64,000 nt of DNA from AC-56 sp963798705 (GTDB lineage: Bacteria > Actinomycetota > Thermoleophilia > Solirubrobacterales > 70-9), in contig CAWCTW010000005.1 in the NCBI GenBank assembly GCA_963798705.1, forward strand, positions 1,302,001 through 1,366,000. The letters are read 5' to 3'. The position numbers and the translations under genes are program-made. The notes below the pieces were generated by a model that saw only the letters and a program-made list of their open reading frames with translations, had not been told where the DNA came from and did no database searches. Within the stretch, counting starts at the first letter, position 1. Each line of letters begins with the position of its first letter. Shown piece by piece: positions 17,168 through 25,226 of the stretch.

Positions 17168-17682
17168 GATGCCTTGATCCCCTCGAGATCGGTCGCGGCG
17201 GCGGCGATCTCCTCGGTGTCGAGCATGGCCTCGAGCGCGGCGTCCAGCTTGCGGCGCTGAACCCGCGTGAGGCTGGCCGCGAACGCCTCCATGTCCGCGA
17301 GCCGCGCGGCGACGATCTCGCCCGCGAGCCGCCTTCCCTTGTCGGTGATCGTGAGGCGCCGGATCCGCCGGTCGTCGGGATCCTCGACGCGCTTCACCAG
17401 GCGGTTGCGAACGAGCTCGTCGACCGCACGACTGACCGACGGGACAGACACGTGAAGTCGTTCGGCGATGTCGCGGCCCGCGTAAGGCTCGTCACCCTCG
17501 GGACCGGCGAGCATGAGAAGCGTCTTGCACTGGGTGAGACTGAGCCCGCTCTCCTCGATCTTCCGCAGGTGATCTCCGCCGGAGAAGATGAAGACGTGGC
17601 GCAGGAAGGCACCGAGGCGGGCGGCCGTGGTACGGAGCTCCGCTGCCTGGTCCTTCACGTCTGCGGTTGCCGTGCGTTGCAT
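17164..17682 (-). CDS. MarR-family transcriptional regulator
   Basis: A 172-residue winged-helix repressor. The recognition helix region is DIAERLHVSVPSVSRAVDEL and the wing carries the hallmark DPDDRRIRRLTITDKG. ATG 17682 is chosen as start because a perfect palindrome (17689-17712) ends six bases upstream of it; starting at GTG 17703 would place the operator inside the gene. By analogy with mar/emr systems it represses itself and the downstream DHA2 exporter until a ligand binds. Confidence 0.92.
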   Translation of the reverse strand: MQRTATADVKDQAAELRTTAARLGAFLRHVFIFSGGDHLRKIEESGLSLTQCKTLLMLAGPEGDEPYAGRDIAERLHVSVPSVSRAVDELVRNRLVKRVEDPDDRRIRRLTITDKGRRLAGEIVAARLADMEAFAASLTRVQRRKLDAALEAMLDTEEIAAAATDLEGIKAS

Positions 17683-17688
17683 GCCGTC

Positions 17689-17712
17689 AATGGTTGCATA
17701 CACGCAACCATT
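17689..17712. promoter_or_regulatory. Probable MarR operator
   Basis: A perfect inverted repeat AATGGTTGC-ATACAC-GCAACCATT (9-bp arms, 6-bp spacer) lies directly before the marR-type start codon. Arm length and spacing suit a MarR dimer. A partial copy of the half-site, GTTGCCGTGCGTTGCA, occurs at 17666-17681 within the first codons. Autorepression is inferred. Confidence 0.75.
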
Positions 17713-17733
17713 TCACCGCTGGAAAAGTTGCTC

Positions 17734-17751
17734 GTGTGATTCACATCACAC
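17734..17751. promoter_or_regulatory. CRP-like palindrome GTGTGAT-TCAC-ATCACAC
   Basis: The palindrome has perfect 7-bp arms and contains TGTGA-N6-TCACA (17735-17750), which is the consensus of CRP/FNR-family sites. It lies between the divergent regulator gene and the DoxX-like gene, 20 bases before the latter's ATG. Whether it controls either gene is inference. Confidence 0.5.
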
Positions 17752-17771
17752 TGTGCCGTAGGGTCCAGCGC

Positions 17772-18125
17772 ATGAGCGGCGGGCGCCTCTTCGGCCCCTT
17801 CTTCGTCTTCGCCGGCGTGATGCACTTCGTCATCCCTCGGGCCTATGAGGCGATCGTCCCGCCCCAGCTGCCGGGTCGGCGGGAAATCGTCTACGCGAGC
17901 GGCGTGGCCGAGATCGCCGGTGGGGTGGGAGTCCTACATCCGCGAACCCGGAGGGCGGCATCCGCCTGGAGCGTCGCCACCCTGCTGGCGGTCTTCCCCG
18001 CCAACGTCCACATGGCGCTTCATCCGGAGCGCTACCGGGTGCCCGGCGGCCGGCTCGCGCTCTACCTGCGGCTACCGGTCCAGGGCCTCTTCATCGCCTG
18101 GGCGATCGCTGCGGCGCGCGACTAG
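17772..18125 (+). CDS. DoxX-like family membrane protein
   Basis: A 117-residue integral membrane protein with four hydrophobic segments: FGPFFVFAGVMHFVIP, YASGVAEIAGGVGVL, SAWSVATLLAVFPANVHMAL and LRLPVQGLFIAWAIAAA. The pattern (an early MHF, a short EI-x-GG helix and NVHMAL) belongs to the DoxX/MauE-like superfamily. Members are linked to thiosulfate oxidation, redox balance or detoxification, but this protein's role is unknown. ATG 17772 is the first in-frame start that leaves the upstream CRP-like and MarR sites free. Confidence 0.85.
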   Translation: MSGGRLFGPFFVFAGVMHFVIPRAYEAIVPPQLPGRREIVYASGVAEIAGGVGVLHPRTRRAASAWSVATLLAVFPANVHMALHPERYRVPGGRLALYLRLPVQGLFIAWAIAAARD

Positions 18126-18133
18126 TGGCACCA

Positions 18134-18877
18134 CTAGCGGATCTTGAAGCGGCGAGTCCGCTTCTTGCCGGTGTTGTGGCTCTCGTCCGTGGCCTGGATC
18201 ACGGCCACGTACCGGCCCGGGCGGGCGTCGAAGTGCCTGCTGTGTCCGCCGAATTTCGCGTCGTTGTACCCCACGTGGCCCTTCCAGCGGTTCCAGCCGG
18301 CGAACCTGCCGCGCCGCCCGTGCCGGATCTCGTAGTACTCGGCGTCGAGCTTCGCCTTCTCGTTCACGCCCCATTTGAGCTTGGTGCCGTGGCGGCCGAA
18401 CCTGCGTGAGCCGAGCTTGACGTCGTTGAGGTGCGGCGGGGTCACGTCCACGTTGAGCTTGGGGACCGGGTCGACCTCCTCGCTCGGGTTGCCGCGAACG
18501 TCCGAGACGACCACCGAGCCGCGGACGCTCGAGTGCAGCTTGCACTGGAACGTGTAGGTCCCGGGCTGGTTGAAGGTGAGCTGGTAGGTGTCGCCGAGGT
18601 CGTGGCGCGGCGTGCTCGCCCCCGCGTCGGAGTCCCAGCCGGCGTCGTTTGGCGACGTTCCGGTCACCGAGTGCAGCGTGTCCGGGCCGACCCAGTACCA
18701 GGTCACGTGCTCGCCGAGGTCGAGGTGGATCTGCGGCAGCGACCACTGGTAGTGGCCGATCGCGACCCGGCGGTTCGCCGCGCTCGCGGTCGCGGCCCCC
18801 AGCGCAAGGGCAGCGATGACCAGCGCGACTGCCCCGAGGCCGAGGCGGCGCCGTGGGCTCAGCGCACGATGTACCAC
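18134..18877 (-). CDS. Secreted cupredoxin-domain protein with C-terminal beta-sandwich
   Basis: A 247-residue exported protein. The signal peptide is RRRLGLGAVALVIAALALG followed by an Ala-rich cleavage region. Residues about 35-125 form a plastocyanin-like domain with His in DTLHSVTG and the Cys-His pair in FQCKLHSSVRG; the axial Met expected three residues after the second His is Arg. The remainder (about 135-247) is an Ig-like sandwich (HGTKLKWGVNEKAKLDAEYY, RPGRYVAVIQATD). GTG 18877 overlaps the end of the multicopper oxidase gene, so it is the last gene of a four-gene copper operon and may shuttle electrons or deliver copper to the oxidase. Confidence 0.85.
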   Translation of the reverse strand: MVHRALSPRRRLGLGAVALVIAALALGAATASAANRRVAIGHYQWSLPQIHLDLGEHVTWYWVGPDTLHSVTGTSPNDAGWDSDAGASTPRHDLGDTYQLTFNQPGTYTFQCKLHSSVRGSVVVSDVRGNPSEEVDPVPKLNVDVTPPHLNDVKLGSRRFGRHGTKLKWGVNEKAKLDAEYYEIRHGRRGRFAGWNRWKGHVGYNDAKFGGHSRHFDARPGRYVAVIQATDESHNTGKKRTRRFKIR

Positions 18878-19908
18878 CCGTTCATCCCCATGTGAAGGTG
18901 GCTGAACACGTGGCAGTGGTAGAACCAACGCCCCGGGTTGTCCTCGACGAACTCGAGCGTGTACGAGTCGCCGGGCCCGAACGTCCTCGTATCGATCACC
19001 GTCCCGTCCGGGTCGGTCCAGCGGTGCCCGTGGATGTGGAAGGTGTGGAAGTCGTTGTCCAGCGCTATCACGTGAAAGGCGACCCGCTGGCCGACCTTGG
19101 CCTCGAGCGTCGGAGTGTTGCCCGCGTACGCCCGGCCGTTCATGCACCCGAACTGCTGGGGGAGGCTTGTCGCGACGGGCTGGAGGGCGTGCATGAAGAG
19201 GAAGAACTCGACGTCCGGGCGCGGCTTTGACCGATCACGGATGATGAGCGGCCCCATCAGTCCCTTGTAGACCGGGATCGGGTCCATGGGCCCGTGGTCG
19301 TGGTACAGCCAGATGCCCTCGGTACCGGGGCGCGCGTCCCAGACGTAGGTGAAGGTCTCGCCGGGCTGGACGAAGCCACCCGGGTCCGTGTACCTGCCCT
19401 TGTAGGCGCCGTCCATCTCCTCGCTGTAGAAGACCCCGTGCGGGTGGATCGTCACCGGCACCTTGAGCTTGTTCTGGAAGTGGACCGCGATCGTCTCGCC
19501 TACGTACGCCTCGATCAGCGGGCCGGGGATCTTGCCGCGCTTCAGAGGCCGGCCGAAGTTGGGCGTGTAGGCGCGATACGTGTAGGCCTTGAACCGAGTG
19601 TCGCCCTTGACCTTCTTGTCCATCATCTCGTCGCGGCCCGTCGGCACGATGTTCCAGCCGCGCTCCTCGGCGCGGATCCAGTACTGGCGCTGGGCCCGCG
19701 CGGCCGCGGACGCGTTGGTCTCGGAGACGAACTGCGCTCCTGCGGGCCCCTCCGCGGCCGCTACCTTCGGCGGAACCTTGACGTCCCCGGCGAGCTTGGG
19801 CAGGTCCGCCGGCTGATCCAGGAAGAGCTTGTGTCCGGCCAGCGTGCAGACGAAGGCCGCTCCACCGCCTGCCAGAAACTGGCGTCGATCGACCGGCCCG
19901 AAGTCCAT
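18859..19908 (-). CDS. Two-domain multicopper oxidase, Tat-exported
   Basis: A 349-residue oxidase with a twin-arginine signal (DRRQFLAGGGAAFVCTLAG). Four copper motifs are visible: HPHGVF, YHDHGPMD, FHTFHIHGH and the C-terminal YHCHVFSHLHMGMNGW, which carries the type-1 Cys and Met. Only two cupredoxin domains fit the length, so it belongs to the small laccase/nitrite-reductase-like group and should trimerise. It would oxidise phenols, metals or nitrite-type substrates with O2 outside the cell; the substrate is not known. It overlaps the downstream cupredoxin gene by 19 bases and follows a plastocyanin gene by 25. Confidence 0.93.
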   Translation of the reverse strand: MDFGPVDRRQFLAGGGAAFVCTLAGHKLFLDQPADLPKLAGDVKVPPKVAAAEGPAGAQFVSETNASAAARAQRQYWIRAEERGWNIVPTGRDEMMDKKVKGDTRFKAYTYRAYTPNFGRPLKRGKIPGPLIEAYVGETIAVHFQNKLKVPVTIHPHGVFYSEEMDGAYKGRYTDPGGFVQPGETFTYVWDARPGTEGIWLYHDHGPMDPIPVYKGLMGPLIIRDRSKPRPDVEFFLFMHALQPVATSLPQQFGCMNGRAYAGNTPTLEAKVGQRVAFHVIALDNDFHTFHIHGHRWTDPDGTVIDTRTFGPGDSYTLEFVEDNPGRWFYHCHVFSHLHMGMNGWYIVR

Positions 19909-19933
19909 GCACGCTAGGTGATCGGCCGCACGC

Positions 19934-20332
19934 TCACCGCTTGACCTTGACCTTCATCTTCATGACGTCGGGATGAATCGTGCAGTAGAAGTTGTACTTC
20001 CCGGGCTTCTTGAACTTCTTGGTGAACTTGAAGCCCTGGGCCGAGCTCGTCTGTGACCTGAACTTGCTCTTCTTCACGCCCTTCGGGCCCTTCTTCAGCG
20101 TCACGTTGTGGTTGTTGAAGTCGTTGCCCCACTTCCAGGTGACCTTGCCGTTCTTCTTGACCTTGACGAAGTCCGGCTTGTAGAAGTCGTCCAGGACCTT
20201 CACCTTCACCGGCTTCTTCCCCTTGCTCGACGAGCTCGCGGCGCCGGTCGCTGCCAGGGCCCCGGCGGCGAGCGCGATCAGGGCCGTAACGGCGCCGATG
20301 CGAATCAGGGCCCTCGCCGGGACTACTTGCAC
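19934..20332 (-). CDS. Plastocyanin-like blue copper protein, secreted
   Basis: A 132-residue exported electron carrier. The N-terminal signal is IRIGAVTALIALAAGALAA; then a short Ser/Lys linker leads into one cupredoxin domain. Copper ligands can be read as His in NNHNVTL, Cys in YNFYC, His in TIHP and Met four residues later (C-x2-H-x3-M), a complete type-1 site. The domain is strikingly Lys-rich (KKGPKGVKKSKF), which would suit an acidic partner. GTG 20332 overlaps the beta-helix gene end by ten bases. It probably donates to or accepts from the multicopper oxidase encoded next. Confidence 0.9.
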   Translation of the reverse strand: MQVVPARALIRIGAVTALIALAAGALAATGAASSSSKGKKPVKVKVLDDFYKPDFVKVKKNGKVTWKWGNDFNNHNVTLKKGPKGVKKSKFRSQTSSAQGFKFTKKFKKPGKYNFYCTIHPDVMKMKVKVKR

Positions 20333-21675
20333 TTGCCGAGGTCCTTCATGTCGATCGGGGTGATCCCCTTGAACTTCGGATGCTTGTGTCGAGCCCAGGC
20401 GTCCTCCTGCGAGCAGGGCGGGTCGCTCAGCACGTAGTTCGCCAGCCCCCCGACCTGGCCCTTGGTGATGCCCCCGTCACCCTCGTTGGTGCCGGTGCCC
20501 GCGCTGTTGGGCGCCGGGCAGGTCGGATACAGGAACGCCTTCGGATGCTCGGCGGTGGCCGTCACGTCGAACGTAGACGAGGAGTTGCCCTTGAAGCAGT
20601 TGCCCTTGCCGGACCCGTCGTTGTAGAAGTCGAAGCGGTTTGTGTCCTTGCCGTTTCGACCCATCTTGTTGTTGACGAGGCGGTTGTTCTCGTTCAGCGC
20701 CGCCTGGTTGAACGGGTCCGAGAACGACGCGGCGCCCCAGAAGAAGTTCCCGAAGATCCGGTTGTTCTTCACGAGCCATCCATCGGATCCGAACAGGACC
20801 ACGCCGACTCCGGTCGGGTAGTTGATCGTGCGGTTGCCGATGTGGCCGAGGCCGCCGGAGACCGTGTGCACCGGCGACTTCGGCAGGAAATAGTTGAAGT
20901 TGTTCCAGAAGACGTCGTTGTTGCGGATCTTGCCGTTCGCGTTCGGCTGGAACAGCTCCGAGTCGAGCGTGTTCGGAACGATGCCCGCGCCGTTGTTGTA
21001 GAACATCGAATCGTGGATGTCGACGTACTTCGAGTTCGTCCCTGAGTACCCGAGGACGTTCTCGAACGCCTTGTCGTTTGAGATGTCTGTCCACTTCGGG
21101 TTCTTCTGCGGCGGGGTCTCGCCGATGTAGATCGCCGAGTCGCCGTGTCCCCACCCCTTCGAGTGGGTGATCTTCCCGCCGGTGCAGTGCTTGGCGAACA
21201 GGCCGTAGGAGCCGTTGAACGACGCCCAGTCCTTGACCATCGCGAAGCCGTGGCAGTGGTCACCGGGATCGGCGTGGACGAAGAAGCCGTTGGTGGGGTA
21301 GTTCTTGGCCCAAAGCTTCTTGATCTTGAGGCCGTCGACGTTGACGGCGTCGATGCCGTTCTGAGCCGGCTGGCCCTGGATGCGCGCGTTCTTCCCGTTG
21401 AGCTTCGTCTTCTTCGGGGCCTTCGTCCCGGTGATGAGCAGCTTGTCGTACTTGTGGCCGCTCAGGATGACGCCCTCGTGGTAGGTCCCCGGCTTGATCC
21501 TGACGACCGATTCCTTGCCCTTCTTGACCTTGTCGACGGCCTTCTGGATGGAGTCGTAGCGGCAGCCGTGCTTGCAAACCTTGAACACGTCTCGGCCCTT
21601 GGCCGATGCCGGCGCCGCCCAGACGGCTGCGCCCAGCGTGAGCAACGCCGCTGCAATCCCCAACCTGACCTTCAT
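20323..21675 (-). CDS. Secreted right-handed parallel beta-helix protein
   Basis: A 450-residue exported protein with signal peptide VRLGIAAALLTLGAAVWAAPASA. It opens with the CKHGCRYDSIQKAVDKV segment and PGTYHEGV typical of pectin-lyase-like folds, then many NN/ND-containing rungs (FYNNGAGIVPNT, IRNNDVFWNNFNYF, VKNNRIFGNFFWG, ENNRLVNNKMG). No lyase catalytic pattern is evident. Six Cys suggest disulfides. It heads an operon with plastocyanin, multicopper oxidase and cupredoxin genes, and it is a paralogue of the protein encoded at 38271-40290. Carbohydrate or surface polymer binding is likely; the reaction is unknown. Confidence 0.85.
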   Translation of the reverse strand: MKVRLGIAAALLTLGAAVWAAPASAKGRDVFKVCKHGCRYDSIQKAVDKVKKGKESVVRIKPGTYHEGVILSGHKYDKLLITGTKAPKKTKLNGKNARIQGQPAQNGIDAVNVDGLKIKKLWAKNYPTNGFFVHADPGDHCHGFAMVKDWASFNGSYGLFAKHCTGGKITHSKGWGHGDSAIYIGETPPQKNPKWTDISNDKAFENVLGYSGTNSKYVDIHDSMFYNNGAGIVPNTLDSELFQPNANGKIRNNDVFWNNFNYFLPKSPVHTVSGGLGHIGNRTINYPTGVGVVLFGSDGWLVKNNRIFGNFFWGAASFSDPFNQAALNENNRLVNNKMGRNGKDTNRFDFYNDGSGKGNCFKGNSSSTFDVTATAEHPKAFLYPTCPAPNSAGTGTNEGDGGITKGQVGGLANYVLSDPPCSQEDAWARHKHPKFKGITPIDMKDLGKCK

Positions 21676-21831
21676 GGAGCTCCTTTCGCTTCGCCCTGCA
21701 CATCCGTATGCCGCGCATCCGTGCGCCCCGCGCGGGCCGTCGGTGCGGGAGACTAGTGGAGCGATCGGCTTCGTGCCGTCCGCTGGATGACAACGCCGCT
21801 TCCGCCGCCGCGCCTTCTATGGTCGGACTCG

Positions 21832-23184
21832 ATGTCGCGGGTTGCGGACCTCGACCACGATCACCTCTGGCACCCGTTCACACAGCAACTCGACTGGTGT
21901 CGCGAGGAGCCCGTGGTGATCGAGCGCGCCGAGGGCACCGACCTCATCGACGCCGAGGGCAATCGCTACATCGACGGCGTCTCCTCGCTTTGGTGCAACG
22001 TCCATGGGCACCGCCACCCCGGGATCGACCAAGCCGTGCACGACCAGCTCGAGCGGGTCGCACACTCGACGATGCTCGGATTGACGCACCGGAGTGCCGC
22101 CGAGCTGGCGGCGCGGCTGGTTGAGCTCTCGCCGCCCGGGCTCAGCCGGGTGTTCTACTCGGACTCCGGCTCGACGGCGACCGAGGTGGCGCTCAAGATG
22201 GCGTTCCAGTACTGGCAGCAGCGCGGCGGCCAGCACACCAGGCGCACATCGTTCGTCTCGCTCCGCGACGCCTACCACGGGGACACGCTCGGTGCGGTAT
22301 CGGTCGGCGGGATCGACCTGTTCCACGCCGCGTACATGCCGCTTCTGTTCGAGTCGCATCGCGTCGACGCCGGCGACGCCGGGCGGCTCGAGTGCGTCCT
22401 CGACTTCCACTCGGAGGAGGTCGCCGCGGTGATCGTGGAGCCCCTGGTGCAGGGCGCGGCCGGGATCCGGGTGCAGCCGCCCGGCTACCTGCGGGCCGTC
22501 CGGGACCTCTGCGACCGGCACGGCGTGTTCCTGATCTGCGACGAGGTCGCTACGGGCTTCGGCCGCACGGGCACGATGTTCGCGTGCGAGCAGGAGCGGG
22601 TCGCACCCGACTTCCTCTGCCTCGGCAAGGGCCTGACCGGCGGCTACCTCCCGCTCGCCGCCACCCTGGCCACGGAGCGGATCTACGAGGGCTTCCTGGG
22701 CGGCCCCGATGACGGGCGGACCTTCTTCCACGGCCACACGTTCACGGGCAGCCCGCTGGCCTGCGCTGCCGCCGTGGCGAACCTGGACGCGTTCGAGCGC
22801 GAGAGCACGCTGCTGCGGCTGCAGCCCAAGATCCGTCTACTCGGCGAGTTGCTCGACGAGGTGGCCGCGATGCCGGAGGTCGCCGAGGTGCGCGGCCGCG
22901 GATTCATGGCGGGCATCGACCTGGGCGAGCACCACCCGTCCGCACGGCTCGGCCACCGCGTCGTGCTCGAGGCGCGTCGCAGGGGGGCGATCGTGCGGCC
23001 GCTCGGTGACGTGATCGTGCTCATGCCGCCCCTCTCCATCAGCAAGGCGGACGTCAGCCGGCTGATCGGGATCGTGGCGGAGTCCATTCGCGCCGCGTTC
23101 GCCGACGCCTACGGGGAGGTCTCGAAGATCGACTCGCCCCCCGAGCCGGACACGGAAGAGCTGCGGGTCCCGCGGGCGGCTTAG
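21832..23184 (+). CDS. bioA: Adenosylmethionine-8-amino-7-oxononanoate aminotransferase
   Basis: A 450-residue class-III PLP aminotransferase producing 7,8-diaminopelargonate from KAPA with SAM as amino donor. HLWHPFTQ near the N terminus and YHGDTLGAVSVGG are BioA signatures; the PLP Asp is in LICDEVATGFGRTG, the Schiff-base Lys in CLGKGLTGGYLPL, and HGHTFTGSPLACAAA follows. ATG 21832 is chosen to match the family N terminus; an upstream ATG at 21787 would add 15 residues. It completes the biotin pathway started at bioBFD but is 6 kb away from it and preceded by the divergent copper operon. Confidence 0.95.
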   Translation: MSRVADLDHDHLWHPFTQQLDWCREEPVVIERAEGTDLIDAEGNRYIDGVSSLWCNVHGHRHPGIDQAVHDQLERVAHSTMLGLTHRSAAELAARLVELSPPGLSRVFYSDSGSTATEVALKMAFQYWQQRGGQHTRRTSFVSLRDAYHGDTLGAVSVGGIDLFHAAYMPLLFESHRVDAGDAGRLECVLDFHSEEVAAVIVEPLVQGAAGIRVQPPGYLRAVRDLCDRHGVFLICDEVATGFGRTGTMFACEQERVAPDFLCLGKGLTGGYLPLAATLATERIYEGFLGGPDDGRTFFHGHTFTGSPLACAAAVANLDAFERESTLLRLQPKIRLLGELLDEVAAMPEVAEVRGRGFMAGIDLGEHHPSARLGHRVVLEARRRGAIVRPLGDVIVLMPPLSISKADVSRLIGIVAESIRAAFADAYGEVSKIDSPPEPDTEELRVPRAA

Positions 23185-23288
23185 GGCCCGGGTCTCCGGC
23201 GCCTCCGCTCGCTGCCCGTGCCCACCCCCGGCGAGCGCACGCAGTCATCAGGCGCCGCCGCGAGGACGCCATCGAGCAATCCCGGGCG

Positions 23289-23474
23289 CTACTCCTCGTA
23301 CGGCTCGAAGTCTGACTTGCGGGCCCCGCAGACCGGGCAGAACCAGTCGTCGGGGATCGAGTCGAAGGGTGTGCCGGGCGGGATGCCGCCGTCCGGATCG
23401 CCCTCCTCGGGGTCGTACACGAACCCGCACGAGGTGCAGATCCAGAGCTGCGCGGTCTGGGTCTCGGTGGCCAT
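23289..23474 (-). CDS. Rubredoxin
   Basis: A 61-residue iron protein with the two knuckles CTSCGFVYDPEEGDP and CPVCGARKSDFEPYEE, which bind one Fe through four Cys. Residues between, PPGTPFDSIPDDWFCP, match the family closely. It is the one-electron carrier used by alkane hydroxylases, rubrerythrins and similar enzymes; none is adjacent, so its partner is not known from context. ATG 23474 is the first Met before the domain. Confidence 0.96.
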   Translation of the reverse strand: MATETQTAQLWICTSCGFVYDPEEGDPDGGIPPGTPFDSIPDDWFCPVCGARKSDFEPYEE

Positions 23475-23553
23475 CGGTCGCGAGGTTACCTGAGCCACCG
23501 GTTGCGGGGGCGGGCCGCCCGCTGATGCCGGCCGGTCGGGGTAGGGTCCCTGC

Positions 23554-24147
23554 GTGACCCCCGAGGCCCGACCGGCCGCCTCGCTGATCCTGCTGCGCCG
23601 CGGCGGCAGGCACCGGGACCGCAGCGTCGAGATCCTGCTGGTGCGACGGACGCCCGAGGCCGGCTTCATGCCGGGCGTCTGGGTGTTCCCGGGCGGCGCG
23701 GTGGACGCCGAGGATTCCGGGGACGAGGAAGCGGCCCACATGGCCTGCGCGGCTCGCGAGCTGCACGAGGAGGCGGGCATCGAGCTCCCCGCAGACGCCG
23801 AGCTCCTGGCCTGGTCCCGCTGGATCACGCCCGAGCCAGTGCCGGTGCGCTTCGACACTCGCTTCTACGTGACCCTGGCCCCCGCGCATTCGCCGCCGCG
23901 CCCGGACGGCAGCGAGATCACCGAGGCCGCCTGGATCCCCCCCGCGGCGGCGCTCGAGCGCCACCGCGCCGGGGAGCTCGACCTCGTCTTTCCCACCATC
24001 AAGCACCTCGAGTCGCTGCTTCCCTACTCGAGCTCGGAGGAGGTCCTCGACGCCGCTCGTGACCGGGTCGTGGAGCCGATCCTGCCGCGCGTCGTCGGCG
24101 AGGGCGGCGGGCAGCGAGTCCTGCTCCCGGGCGAGCCCGGCTACTGA
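23554..24147 (+). CDS. NUDIX hydrolase
   Basis: A 197-residue NUDIX-fold pyrophosphohydrolase. The box begins GGAVDAEDSGDEEAAHMACA and ends ARELHEEAGIEL, so the E-x2-E-E metal helix is intact but the first loop is longer than the standard G-x5-E, as in the NUDT19/CoA-type branch. FMPGVWVFPGGAV before it is typical of that branch, which hydrolyses CoA or its thioesters. GTG 23554 is the likely start. It lies 33 bases upstream of the PPOX-like gene. Confidence 0.85.
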   Translation: MTPEARPAASLILLRRGGRHRDRSVEILLVRRTPEAGFMPGVWVFPGGAVDAEDSGDEEAAHMACAARELHEEAGIELPADAELLAWSRWITPEPVPVRFDTRFYVTLAPAHSPPRPDGSEITEAAWIPPAAALERHRAGELDLVFPTIKHLESLLPYSSSEEVLDAARDRVVEPILPRVVGEGGGQRVLLPGEPGY

Positions 24148-24180
24148 TCGCCGCGGGCCGTTCGCGGCTATGTTTCGCCG

Positions 24181-25140
24181 GTGACCGCGAGCCTGCCCCA
24201 GGAGGTCCGCGAGGCGTTTGGAAGCTTCGTCACGTGCGAGTACACGACGATCGACTCGCGCCAGCAACCGATCGTCTGGCCCGTGACTCCCTACTACGCC
24301 GACCGCGGCCCCTGCATCGACGTCACCACGGGGCTGGGCTATCCGAAGAAGGCCCTCGACGCCAAGCGAAACCACCGCGTCGCCCTGCTGTTCTCCGACC
24401 CCACGGGGTCGGGGACCGAGACCGGCATCAACGTCCTCGTCCAGGGAACCGCCGACGTCGACGACCGCGATCTGGCCGCGAATCGGGAGCGCTACTGGCG
24501 CGAGTCGGCCCAGAAGCTTCCCGCCACACGCGACATGCACCCACCGAAGCTGATCCGAAGCCTGTTCGACTGGTACTACACGCGGATCTACGTCCACGTG
24601 CGCCCGGAGCGCGTCTTCGTCTGGCCCCGCGGCGACGTCGCCAGCCCGCCCGATGTCCTGGACGCTCACATGGACGAGGTCCGCTCCGGCCACAGCGAGG
24701 AGCCCCTCGAGCCGCACGAGCCCGTGATCGGCGGCGACATCGCGTGGGACTCGCGGATCGAGGAGCTCGACCGCCGGTACGAGACCGCCGTGCTCAGCTG
24801 GGTGGCGCCGGACGGCTTCCCGCTCGCGGTTCGCCTGCCGGTGGGCCTGGATCGGGAGGGGCGTCGAGTCGTTCTGGGGGCGGCGCCCGCCGAGCTCCCC
24901 CTGGCCCCGGGCCGAGCGTGCCTCACCGCGCACCGCCATAGCCCGACCTTCGCATGGCAGGAGAACTTCCAGGTCCGGGGGGACCTGGTGGAGGACGACG
25001 ATGGCTGGGCGCTGACGCCCCGCAAGCTCGTCGGCGGCTTCGAGCTGCCCGACGAGAGCGAGGCGGCCCGCTACCGCCGCAACCTCTCCAAGTCGATCCG
25101 CTTCTACAGGGCGGCACGCCGCTACCGCAGGTCTCGCTGA
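24181..25140 (+). CDS. Pyridoxamine-5'-phosphate-oxidase-like (split beta-barrel) protein, two domains
   Basis: A 319-residue protein. The first half (about 10-140) has the PPOX split-barrel pattern CEYTTIDSRQQPIVWPVTPY and LGYPKKALDAKRNHRVALLF, where such folds bind FMN or F420 phosphate. The second half (about 195-300) looks like a degenerate repeat (YETAVLSWVAPDGFPLAVRLPV, then LTAHRHS). The join is an acidic linker of about 40 residues. Reductase, heme or flavin binding are possible. It follows the NUDIX gene by 33 bases. Confidence 0.75.
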   Translation: MTASLPQEVREAFGSFVTCEYTTIDSRQQPIVWPVTPYYADRGPCIDVTTGLGYPKKALDAKRNHRVALLFSDPTGSGTETGINVLVQGTADVDDRDLAANRERYWRESAQKLPATRDMHPPKLIRSLFDWYYTRIYVHVRPERVFVWPRGDVASPPDVLDAHMDEVRSGHSEEPLEPHEPVIGGDIAWDSRIEELDRRYETAVLSWVAPDGFPLAVRLPVGLDREGRRVVLGAAPAELPLAPGRACLTAHRHSPTFAWQENFQVRGDLVEDDDGWALTPRKLVGGFELPDESEAARYRRNLSKSIRFYRAARRYRRSR

Positions 25141-25226
25141 ACGCCCCCGGAACGTTCTTGGGGTCGTGCGGACGCCATGGCGTACGCGAGATCCCAAGGC
25201 CGCGCCGAGCGTGGGGCTGGGGGCGG

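Noticed and set aside
15419..17260. A 613-codon plus-strand frame opposite the DHA2 exporter
   Set aside because: Its translation is an Arg/Asp/His-rich shadow with no domain; the minus strand has 14 membrane segments and MFS motifs.
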